DNA of 5,243 nt from DASTRU01 sp035761045 (GTDB taxonomy: Bacteria > Pseudomonadota > Gammaproteobacteria > Burkholderiales > Burkholderiaceae_E): the NCBI GenBank assembly GCA_035761045.1, contig DASTRU010000125.1, forward strand, positions 1 to 5,243, written 5' to 3'. Position 1 is the first letter of the stretch; each line of letters begins with the position of its first letter. A program made the translations under genes and the position numbers. This document shows, piece by piece, positions 1 to 5,243 of this stretch. A model generated the notes under the pieces. It was given only the letters and a program-made list of their open reading frames with translations. It did not search any database and was not told the DNA's origin.

Positions 1-1257
1 GTCGCGACACACCGCGCGCAATTGCGCGTGCCCGTCGCGATGTGCGATCGGGATTAAATCCGTGACCGCGCGACCCAATAATTGCTCGCGCGAGTATTTA
101 AATAATTCAACCGCGTTTTGATTGGTATGTACGATGCGGCCGTTTTCATTGACCACCACGAGAGCCTGCGGCATCGCTTCCACGATGCCTCGCGCCATAC
201 GTTCTTGTTCATCGCGCGCTTCGAGACGCCGTTTGCGCAATCGCATTGCTGGGTAAATCGCGCACGCACACGCGCCGAACAACACACTCAACGCAATGAA
301 TACAATCCACGGCGACACGAGATGCGCGTTGGCGGCGAACGCCGGAAGCGCATGCACGTGCAAGCGCCACGTTCGGCCTAAAACATTGAGTTCGCGCACG
401 CCGTTGATGGCCTCGCGCGAGTTGTCCGCCGTCGAGAACTTGGGCGATTGATAAAAAGCGTCCGTTTCCGCCGCATCGCTTACGGCGAATCCGACTTCTT
501 CCAAACGCGGCGCTAAATCGACCAACAATTCGTCGATGACCAAGGGCGAATAGGCCCACGCTACGGCGGCGGCCTCGCGTTCGGCGGGCGTCGATATTGG
601 CGCGGCATCGTCATACACCGGCAGAAGAATCAAAAAACCGTGCTTGGTAAGCCCCGACGATTGCACCAGCGTGATTGGCGCCGTCAATCGCGGTTGATCA
701 TCACGCGCGGACGCCAACGCGGCGGCACGGCGGTTCGACTCCGAAGCGATGTCCAAACCCGTCGCGATCGGGTTTTTCTCGATCGGATAAATGTATTGAA
801 TAACGAAGTGATCGCCTTCGTGGGGATGAAGCTCCTTGATGTCGAAATCGCTCGCGCCATCGGCGCGCGCGCGCGCGAGGAACGCCGCTTCCGTTCCACG
901 CGGCACGCGGCGGATCAACCCAAAGCCGCGCGTGCCAGGAAATTTCTCCATCACGTTCAAGGTTTGCGTATACACCGCGATGTGATTGCGCGTGATGCGC
1001 TCATCGCCCACCGCGCGCACCATGCCGCGCATGGCGCGCAGGCCGTGTTCGTAAAGACTAAATCGGTCCGTGATGAGGTCGCTGATATCAGCCGTCAACG
1101 CATCGAAGCGATATCGCAGCGTTTTTTGATTGTCGACATACACGCGCCAACTCGCCGCCGCGCTTATCAACAAGCCCATCAAAAAAAACGATAAGGCGAT
1201 CCGCATCGGGCGGTCGAATCGGCGCCGCCACGCATTCAACACAGGATTGGGTTTCAC
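1..1257 (-). CDS. CHASE-PAS membrane sensor protein (partial, C-terminus beyond window)
   Basis: An uninterrupted frame of 419 codons starts at GTG 1257-1255 and runs off the left edge, so only the sensory half is visible. Seen: a basic N-terminus (RRRFDR), a TM helix at about residues 19-40, an extracytoplasmic region with a CHASE-type core at about 75-300 (RGFGLIRRVPRG near 110-120, FDIKEL at 138-143, TGLDIASE at 166-173), a second TM helix at about 313-335, a basic charged linker (RLRKRRLEARDEQER), and a PAS domain from about 355 (GIVEAMPQALVVVNENGRIV, later LLGRAVTDLIP). CHASE domains sense small extracellular ligands in kinases and cyclic-dinucleotide enzymes. The catalytic domain is outside the window; a histidine kinase or GGDEF/EAL output is equally possible. 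GTG follows the upstream stop by one base, with a weak GGGG ribosome-binding stretch. ATG at codon 18 (1206) is less likely because it lacks an SD and would remove basic residues ahead of the first helix. Probably co-transcribed and translationally coupled with the receiver-GGDEF gene. Confidence 0.88.
   Translation of the reverse strand, partial: MKPNPVLNAWRRRFDRPMRIALSFFLMGLLISAAASWRVYVDNQKTLRYRFDALTADISDLITDRFSLYEHGLRAMRGMVRAVGDERITRNHIAVYTQTLNVMEKFPGTRGFGLIRRVPRGTEAAFLARARADGASDFDIKELHPHEGDHFVIQYIYPIEKNPIATGLDIASESNRRAAALASARDDQPRLTAPITLVQSSGLTKHGFLILLPVYDDAAPISTPAEREAAAVAWAYSPLVIDELLVDLAPRLEEVGFAVSDAAETDAFYQSPKFSTADNSREAINGVRELNVLGRTWRLHVHALPAFAANAHLVSPWIVFIALSVLFGACACAIYPAMRLRKRRLEARDEQERMARGIVEAMPQALVVVNENGRIVHTNQNAVELFKYSREQLLGRAVTDLIPIAHRDGHAQLRAVCRD
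863..877. repeat. Alternating GC dinucleotide tract
   Basis: Fifteen bases of strictly alternating G and C (seven GC units plus G) inside the CHASE-PAS gene, encoding alternating Ala and Arg (about residues 127-131). Such tracts can slip during replication or adopt Z-DNA. The frame is intact here. Confidence 0.4.
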
Positions 1258-1258
1258 G

Positions 1259-2266
1259 TTACCCCAGGACTAAGTTCTTCGTCGGATCGATTGGCTCGAT
1301 GCTTTGCCGATCTAGGCGCGCTCGCCACGCTTGGGCGCATCCGGCGTTCTTGGCGGCAGCTAAGGCTTTATCGCTTGTCGCCATCAATATGGTGGCGGCA
1401 TCGGGTTGTCGTGCATGGCTACCGTCGTGCTCGAACGACGAGATACCAATGCTTATCGTTAGGTACGAACTCGCGTCCGTCTGCGAAAACATTAGTTTTT
1501 CGTCATGCACGACCCGTACTAAATGGCGCGCGACCACGGCCGCTTCGTCGCCATTCGTGTCGGGTAGTAACAGCACGAATTCGTCGCCGCCGTAACGCGC
1601 CAACACATCGCTTGGTCGTTGCGTACCTCGGTTTAACAAAGCCGCCACTTGCTGTAGCGCGGCGTTACCGGCGGCATAACCATAGCAATCGTTATAGCGC
1701 TTGAAATGATCGATATCGATCATCGCGACCGACAACGGCTGTCCCGTATCCGACGCTCGCGCGCATTCGCGTTCCAATGTTTCGTCAAAACAGCGGCGGT
1801 TCGCGACACCGGTCAGCGCGTCCGTCGAGGCAAAGCGCTTGAGTTCAAGCGCCATTTGCCTCAACCCCAATTGCGTCGCGACGCGGGCTCTCACCACGGC
1901 GGGATTGACCGGTTTGTTGATAAAGTCCGCCGCGCCTAAATCAAAGATCGCCGACTCAACCTCTTCGTCTTGATGACCTGTGACGAAAATAATCGGCACG
2001 TCGGCCATTCGTGGATCACGCTTAAGCTCGGCGCACACGCGAAATCCGCTCATACGGGGCATTTGCGCGTCAAGCAAGACTAAGTCGGGAGGTTCCACCG
2101 CCGCGAGTTTGAGCGCGTCGGCGCCCGACAACGCAAAGCGTTGCGAAGGGTAAGCACTAAGGATATGACTTAGCACTTGAATCATCGACGTATCGTCGTC
2201 GACTAGCAAAATGCGTGAAGAACGTAACGCTGTCGCGACTTTATGAAGGGGTTGAGTGGAATCCAT
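1259..2266 (-). CDS. Response regulator with receiver (REC) and GGDEF domains, putative diguanylate cyclase
   Basis: 335 residues from ATG 2266-2264. The receiver domain (about 17-135) has the acidic pocket D23-D24, phosphoacceptor D66 (LLDAQMP), T96 and K118 (NKPVNP), so it should accept phosphate from a histidine kinase. The GGDEF domain (about 142-315) has DALTGVANRR, the metal-binding DIDHF segment at 184-188, signature GGDEF at 226-230, and an RxxD inhibitory site (R217, D220) exactly five residues before it. This is the PleD/WspR-like architecture that joins two GTP into c-di-GMP in the cytoplasm. Two usual substrate contacts differ: the motif normally reading GHxxGD is GYAAGN (Asn at 201), and the Arg of the usual AKxxGRN is Cys310. 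The enzyme may therefore be weak, altered in nucleotide preference or inactive. A TTG start at 2278 would add four residues (LHVA region); neither start has a good SD. It is followed after one base by the CHASE-PAS gene, a likely signalling partner. Confidence 0.93.
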   Translation of the reverse strand: MDSTQPLHKVATALRSSRILLVDDDTSMIQVLSHILSAYPSQRFALSGADALKLAAVEPPDLVLLDAQMPRMSGFRVCAELKRDPRMADVPIIFVTGHQDEEVESAIFDLGAADFINKPVNPAVVRARVATQLGLRQMALELKRFASTDALTGVANRRCFDETLERECARASDTGQPLSVAMIDIDHFKRYNDCYGYAAGNAALQQVAALLNRGTQRPSDVLARYGGDEFVLLLPDTNGDEAAVVARHLVRVVHDEKLMFSQTDASSYLTISIGISSFEHDGSHARQPDAATILMATSDKALAAAKNAGCAQAWRARLDRQSIEPIDPTKNLVLG

Positions 2267-2268
2267 GG

Positions 2269-2332
2269 CGACATGCAAATCTGAACGAATAGAAATGTCT
2301 AAGTAAAAAACTTAGACCACCGTTGCATGTCG
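2269..2332 (-). repeat. Nested inverted repeats at the start of the REC-GGDEF gene (candidate translational control hairpin)
   Basis: Seen directly: a perfect 10-bp inverted repeat, CGACATGCAA at 2269-2278 and TTGCATGTCG at 2323-2332, separated by 44 nt. Inside it lies a second perfect 8-bp inverted repeat, GTCTAAGT at 2297-2304 and ACTTAGAC at 2310-2317, with an AAAAA loop. In the minus-strand transcript the 3' outer arm includes the possible TTG start and ends 2 nt before the ATG at 2266, covering the place where a ribosome binding site should be. The 5' outer arm can instead fold locally as GCAT-CGAC-ATGC (2325-2336), so two exclusive structures are possible. Regulation by switching between them is inference. 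Confidence 0.55.
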
Positions 2333-2364
2333 ATGCTGCGCTCCTACTCGGTGCTTTGCATTAG

Positions 2365-2374
2365 GGTGATCACC
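2365..2374. promoter_or_regulatory. 10-bp palindrome GGTGATCACC, possible operator
   Basis: A perfect palindrome in the AT-rich region about 100 bp upstream of the receiver-GGDEF start. With no spacer it would be a poor RNA hairpin but suits a dimeric DNA-binding protein. No T-run follows on either strand, so it is not a terminator. No known regulator can be assigned. Confidence 0.25.
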
Positions 2375-2406
2375 GGAGAGACCTAAATAAATTTTGTAGT
2401 CGAACG

Positions 2407-3075
2407 TCAGGGATTCAAACGCTTTTCCAATGCTTCCGCCAATGCGGTATGACCATGTTGACGCGCGAACTCCGCAGCACGCATACCGCGATCGTTGGCC
2501 AAACGCTCATCGGCCCCTTGCTTGATCAACAGTTTGACCACGTCCACATGCCCGCCACGCGCGGCTAGCATCAACGGCGTAATGCCACCGGGCGCGGCCT
2601 TATTGGCCGTCGCGCCGAACTTTAGTAATTCATCGACGATGGCCGCATAACCTTGGATGGCCGCGTAATGCAATGCCGTCCAGCCGTCTGCGTTATCGAC
2701 GCGAGCTTGGCGCTTCAGTAGTCGATCGACCCAGGTTTGCTCGCCCTTGTACGCGGCGATCATCAACGCGGTTTCGCCTTTTTGTGAGCGTGCGTCGACG
2801 TTGATGTTGGGATGCGTCAGCAAGACCTCGCGTGAGCGCGGCGAATCTTCACGCATCGCCACCACGAGCGCCGGGTCGCCGGCCGCGTTGGCCACGTTCG
2901 GGTCCCCGCCCGCGCGCAAATAACGCTCCACCTCGCTCACGTTGTCCAATAAAACCGCGTGTAGGAATTGTTCCTTCGTTTTTTCAATGTCTTGCGCGTG
3001 AACGTTGAAGCAAAACGGCAAAAGCATCGCTAGGCCAATCGCACCACACCAGCTCTTGAACTTAAGAATCATCAT
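2407..3075 (-). CDS. Exported ankyrin-repeat protein
   Basis: 222 residues with a clear Sec signal peptide: basic start (MMILKFK), hydrophobic core about 9-23, and likely cleavage after A27 (NVHA|QD), so the mature protein is probably periplasmic. The rest is about five to six ankyrin repeats: a first at about 33-65, a degenerate one at 66-99, three good repeats at 100-131 (GETALMIAAYKG), 131-162 (GWTALHYAAIQG) and 164-195 (GITPLMLAARGG), and a C-terminal cap at 196-222. Ankyrin repeats bind proteins; no catalytic motif is present and the partner is unknown. The gene begins 10 nt after the tatD stop, so the two are probably co-transcribed. Two ATG codons are adjacent (3075 and 3072); a weak SD-like GAAAG lies 3 nt from the first and 6 nt from the second, so the second may be the real start. 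An ankyrin gene after tatD recurs in Burkholderiales from general knowledge. Confidence 0.93.
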   Translation of the reverse strand: MMILKFKSWCGAIGLAMLLPFCFNVHAQDIEKTKEQFLHAVLLDNVSEVERYLRAGGDPNVANAAGDPALVVAMREDSPRSREVLLTHPNINVDARSQKGETALMIAAYKGEQTWVDRLLKRQARVDNADGWTALHYAAIQGYAAIVDELLKFGATANKAAPGGITPLMLAARGGHVDVVKLLIKQGADERLANDRGMRAAEFARQHGHTALAEALEKRLNP

Positions 3076-3085
3076 TAACTTTCAG

Positions 3086-3880
3086 TCAGGCGTTGAAGTG
3101 ATTGAAAAGATTGAAGAAGTTATTTGTGCTGGCCTGCGCGATCTGGTCCACGGTCGTGTCGCGCACGCGCGCGATTTCTGCCGCGACATGAGGCACGAAC
3201 GACGGCTCGTTCGTCTTGCCCCGATGCGGCACCGGCGCCAGATACGGCGAGTCGGTTTCGATCAGCAGTCGATTAAGCGGAACACGTGCCGCGACATCGC
3301 GAAGCGCTTGCGCATTTTTAAAGGTAACAATGCCCGAGAACGAGATGTAAAACCCAAGCGCGAGCGCGGCTTCGGCAACCTCCCAGGTCTCGGTAAAGCA
3401 ATGCATGACACCACCCGCACCGCCTTGCTCGGGCGACGCGCCCTCCTCGCGAAGAATGCGAATCGTGTCCTCGGCCGCGTTGCGCGTGTGCACGACCAAC
3501 GGCTTGCCAGTGCGACGCGAAGCGCGGATATGCACGCGAAACCGTTCGCGCTGCCATTCGAGTTCACCCGCGCCGGTTTCCTTGTGCCAGTAATAGTCGA
3601 GCCCCGTCTCGCCGATCGCCACGATCTTCGGATGATTCGCAAGCAGGCATAAGGTGTCGACGTCTGGCTCTTGCGTGTCTTTTTGGTCGGGATGCACGCC
3701 GATCGATGCGGCCAGATGCTCGTGCGCCTCGACTAATGAGCGGATCGCCGGAAAGCGCGCGAGATCAACGCTAATGCACAGCGCATGCGTGACGCGTTGT
3801 TCCCGCATGCGCGCGAGTACATCGGGCAGGTGTTGCGAAAGCTCGGGAAAATCGAGATGGCAGTGCGAATCGACAAACAT
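3086..3880 (-). CDS. tatD: TatD family metal-dependent hydrolase (DNase/deoxyribonuclease-like)
   Basis: 264 residues from ATG 3880-3878, the usual length for the YcfH/TatD family, starting with the characteristic MFVDSHCHLDF. All metal ligands expected of this TIM-barrel amidohydrolase-superfamily family are visible: H6 and H8 (HCH), E91 (IGETGLDYYW), H131 (VVHTRNA), H160 (GVMHCFTET) and D210 (ETDSPYLAP), with the family segment RGKTNEPSFV near 220-229. Members cleave DNA with divalent metals in the cytoplasm and have been linked to 3'-5' exonuclease repair activity; the exact substrate here is not determined. A GTG at 3913 in frame would add 11 residues, but it lies inside the terminator-like hairpin and the family start argues for 3880. 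No SD is seen before this ATG. It lies after holB and pilZ and just before the ankyrin gene. The symbol follows the family; ycfH is the E. coli equivalent in the holB neighbourhood. Confidence 0.95.
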   Translation of the reverse strand: MFVDSHCHLDFPELSQHLPDVLARMREQRVTHALCISVDLARFPAIRSLVEAHEHLAASIGVHPDQKDTQEPDVDTLCLLANHPKIVAIGETGLDYYWHKETGAGELEWQRERFRVHIRASRRTGKPLVVHTRNAAEDTIRILREEGASPEQGGAGGVMHCFTETWEVAEAALALGFYISFSGIVTFKNAQALRDVAARVPLNRLLIETDSPYLAPVPHRGKTNEPSFVPHVAAEIARVRDTTVDQIAQASTNNFFNLFNHFNA

Positions 3881-3895
3881 GAACGTGGTGCGCGT

Positions 3896-3932
3896 AAAAA
3901 GCACGCGAACCACTCATCGAAGTGGTCGCGCG
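3896..3932 (-). terminator. Intrinsic terminator between pilZ and tatD
   Basis: Reading the minus strand, CGCGACCACT (3930-3921) pairs with AGTGGTTCGCG (3914-3904) through a TCGATG loop. The stem is 10 bp with one bulged T and can extend by a G-U and a C-G pair to 3932. TGC and then five T (3900-3896) follow. This fits a rho-independent terminator just 3 nt after the pilZ stop codon. It would end or attenuate transcription coming from holB-pilZ before tatD. Confidence 0.75.
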
Positions 3933-3935
3933 TCG

Positions 3936-4328
3936 TTAAAGGGTATGCGTGGGGCGCGACGATTTCAGCGCGCCCGCGAGCAAGGTTTCGATTTTTTGAC
4001 GAGCGGTCACGCCGCTTTCGTCAGCGGGAAACGCTACACCAATCCCTTGCGATTTGTTGCCATGCGCGCCCGGCGGCGTCACCCAAGCCACCTTGCCCGC
4101 AATGGGTAAACGCGTGGGATCGTCCATTAAGGTGAGTAGCAAATAAATATCGTCGCCAATGCCATAAGGTTTATTGGTGGGCACGAAGATGCCGCCGTTT
4201 TTTAAAAATGGCATGTAAGCGGCATACAGCGCGGCCTTTTCCTTGATGGCGAGTGAAAGCACCGACGGTCGTGCGCCGCCGCGTTCGCCAATGCCGGTAA
4301 TCAGCGGATTGTCACTGGGCGTCGCCAT
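3936..4328 (-). CDS. pilZ: Type IV pilus assembly protein PilZ
   Basis: 130 residues. The core from about residue 22 matches the founding PilZ protein of type IV pilus biogenesis: LSLAIKEKAALYAAYMPF, NGGIFVPTNKPYGIGDD, LLLTLMDDP, IAGKVAWVTP, GIGVAF, and the family's C-terminal end with IETLLAG and KSSRPTHTL. This subfamily lacks the RxxxR and D/NxSxxG residues that bind c-di-GMP, and they are absent here too; in Pseudomonas and Xanthomonas its role is through interaction with the pilus ATPase PilB and FimX-type proteins. It acts in the cytoplasm at the pilus machine. The N-terminus is about 12-15 residues longer than the 118-residue Pseudomonas protein. The ATG is fixed by a GGAGG ribosome binding site, and the gene begins 12 nt after holB, so they form one operon. 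A terminator follows immediately. Confidence 0.95.
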   Translation of the reverse strand: MATPSDNPLITGIGERGGARPSVLSLAIKEKAALYAAYMPFLKNGGIFVPTNKPYGIGDDIYLLLTLMDDPTRLPIAGKVAWVTPPGAHGNKSQGIGVAFPADESGVTARQKIETLLAGALKSSRPTHTL

Positions 4329-4333
4329 GGTTT

Positions 4334-4338
4334 CCTCC
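4334..4338 (-). promoter_or_regulatory. Ribosome binding site of pilZ
   Basis: GGAGG on the minus strand, 5 nt before the pilZ ATG at 4328, within the 12-nt gap after the holB stop. It is the only textbook Shine-Dalgarno sequence in the window and settles the pilZ start. Confidence 0.85.
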
Positions 4339-4340
4339 GT

Positions 4341-5243
4341 TTAAGCGCGCGGCGTTACCGCGTCCCGGTAACGCAACAAGCAGTCTTCAAGGAACAGCAA
4401 GGTATTGACGGCGTGGCCCGCATCGCGCGCGGCGCCATTTAGAAAACGGGCGTACGCGAGCAAGGCGCCAAGGTCGCCATCCGCAAGCGACGCTAGTGCC
4501 GTCGAGCGCCGAGGATAATACCGATGCGTTCCCGTCAAGCGCAGCGAAATCACATCCGTGATCCATCGCTGCAACCACGCCACCACCGTGCGCAAATCCA
4601 CGGCGGCGCGCTCGCCTTGTTGGCGGGCGCGGTCGGTGCGCTTGATCTCGGTGTCGAGCGTGCGCGCGAGGGCGATGGGTTCAAGCGACGCGGGTTTTTC
4701 CAAGCTGTCGAGCAAGCGGTCTTGCGCTTCCCAATAACCCACGCCTTCCAGGGCGGGTAATTCGAGCGGCGCTTGACCAATCGCGGCCAAGCGCTCGGGC
4801 AGATGATCGGCCGCCTCGCCAAGCGTTTGTCGCAGCCACGCCATCGCCTCGTCGGCCGACGGCGCACCAAGCGTGACGCGTCGGCAACGCGAGGCGATCG
4901 TCGGCAGCAGCGCGTCGGGCGCGGCGGCGACGAGCACGAACACCACGCCCGGCGTGGGTTCTTCGAGCGTTTTGAGAAGCGCGTTGGCAGATTCCGCCCG
5001 TAACGCCTCGGCCGGATACAACAGCACCACGCGCCGGCCACCCCGATGCGCGGCCAAGGCGACAAACTCGGCCACGCCCCGCGCCATGTCGATCGTGATC
5101 GCGCGGCCCGTGCGCGCGCCGCTGTTGGCTTCGCCGCCCTCCTCGCTCGATTGCGCTTCGTCGTCGATGGCTTCGGCGGCCTCGAGCTTGGCGATCCATG
5201 CCGGACGCACGCGTTTTAAATCGGGATGCGTGCGTGCGGCCAA
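4341..5243 (-). CDS. holB: DNA polymerase III delta' subunit (partial, N-terminus beyond window)
   Basis: The last 300 residues of HolB, open at the right edge; about 50-90 N-terminal residues, including the nucleotide-binding loop and most of the zinc module, are missing. Delta' is part of the clamp loader that opens the beta sliding clamp at replication forks. Seen: THPDLKRV (window residues 5-12), which in the family directly follows the zinc-binding cysteines; ITIDMAR (49-55); VVLLYPAEAL (72-81); the hallmark NALLKTLEEP (87-96); and SRCRR (118-122), the SRC motif carrying the arginine finger. The C-terminal helical collar domain follows, with VAWLQRWITDV at 221-231 and conserved LRYRDAV at the end. 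An acidic, low-complexity stretch at about 21-46 (EAAEAIDDEAQSSEEGGEAN) separates the zinc module from the ATPase core. The stop codon is 12 nt before pilZ, so the two are one operon; tmk usually lies upstream in related genomes. Confidence 0.95.
   Translation of the reverse strand: MAARTHPDLKRVRPAWIAKLEAAEAIDDEAQSSEEGGEANSGARTGRAITIDMARGVAEFVALAAHRGGRRVVLLYPAEALRAESANALLKTLEEPTPGVVFVLVAAAPDALLPTIASRCRRVTLGAPSADEAMAWLRQTLGEAADHLPERLAAIGQAPLELPALEGVGYWEAQDRLLDSLEKPASLEPIALARTLDTEIKRTDRARQQGERAAVDLRTVVAWLQRWITDVISLRLTGTHRYYPRRSTALASLADGDLGALLAYARFLNGAARDAGHAVNTLLFLEDCLLRYRDAVTPRA

Larger units (their letters stand above)
2267..2406 (-). promoter_or_regulatory. AT-rich intergenic leader of the REC-GGDEF operon
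   Basis: These 140 bases between the ankyrin gene stop and the ATG of the receiver-GGDEF gene hold no plausible gene. The stretch is about 42% GC, far below the coding DNA around it, and contains A/T-rich runs (near 2382-2399 and 2300-2311). It is the natural place for the promoter and 5' leader of the signalling cassette. I could not find a convincing sigma70 pair; a TTGAAT at 2418-2413 (minus strand) exists but no well-spaced -10 follows. The region contains the inverted repeats listed separately. No intrinsic terminator with a T-run is visible after the ankyrin gene, so readthrough from upstream is also possible. Confidence 0.5.

Noticed and set aside
640..1194. A 184-codon open frame on the plus strand
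   Set aside because: It is antisense to the CHASE-PAS sensor, which has clear domain and membrane features; the plus-strand product is Arg/Ala-rich with no recognisable motif.
2297..2317. The inner hairpin as a rho-independent terminator
   Set aside because: The stem is AT-rich and the T/A run sits in the loop and not after the stem, on either strand.
2321..2360. Similarity of the leader (minus strand CCGAGTAGGAGCGCAGC, later AACGG) to the SAH riboswitch core
   Set aside because: The GCGCTC partner needed to pair with GAGCGC and the second conserved GGCTCGG-like strand are absent, and the downstream gene is not in the S-adenosylhomocysteine pathway. The match is short and probably chance.
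3005..3652. A 215-codon open frame on the plus strand, antisense to tatD and the ankyrin gene start
   Set aside because: It lies opposite two well-supported genes, crosses their junction, shows no domain-like sequence and is rich in Arg and His as expected for a GC-rich shadow frame.
3936..4328. PilZ as a c-di-GMP receptor for the signal made by the neighbouring GGDEF protein
   Set aside because: The c-di-GMP-binding RxxxR and D/NxSxxG residues are not present, as is normal for the type IV pilus PilZ subfamily, so direct binding is not expected.
4550..5199. Two long minus-strand frames overlapping holB in other phases
   Set aside because: They cover the same DNA as holB, whose family motifs (NALLKTLEEP, SRCRR) are unmistakable; the alternatives are arginine-rich shadows.

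Overview
This window looks like a piece of a betaproteobacterial chromosome, most likely from the Burkholderiales or a relative. The main reason is the gene order holB - pilZ - tatD - ankyrin-repeat protein, which from general knowledge is typical of that group. The PilZ sequence closely follows the type IV pilus PilZ family. Coding DNA is GC-rich (about 70% in a sampled 60-base stretch of holB, nearer 50-60% in samples from the two leftmost genes). Every gene I can support is on the minus strand, so transcription runs from right to left. The genus cannot be fixed from the sequence alone.

Right half (5243 down to 2407) holds a housekeeping cluster. It starts with the C-terminal 300 residues of HolB (DNA polymerase III delta' subunit), whose 5' end lies outside the window. 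PilZ (type IV pilus biogenesis) follows 12 nt later with an excellent ribosome binding site. A strong hairpin followed by a T-run lies between pilZ and the next gene. Then come a complete TatD-family metal-dependent hydrolase and, 10 nt further on, a small exported ankyrin-repeat protein.

Middle (2406 down to 2267) is an AT-rich intergenic region (about 42% GC) with several inverted repeats. One 10-bp perfect inverted repeat brackets a second, inner hairpin. Its downstream arm ends 2 nt before the ATG of the next gene, so it could control that gene's translation.

Left half (2266 down to 1) is a two-gene signalling cassette. The first gene encodes a response regulator with a receiver domain and a GGDEF output domain. 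The second, whose GTG start comes one base after the first gene's stop codon, encodes a membrane sensor with two TM helices, an extracytoplasmic CHASE domain and a cytoplasmic PAS domain. It runs off the left edge before any catalytic domain appears. The two probably form one sensor-regulator pathway acting on cyclic dinucleotides. The GGDEF domain keeps its signature motif and inhibitory site but has changed residues at the guanine-binding Asp and a phosphate-binding Arg, which is the most interesting protein-level observation here.

I found no RNA genes, mobile elements, CRISPR arrays or phage genes. Many long open frames exist on the opposite strand, but they are explained as GC-rich shadows of the minus-strand genes.
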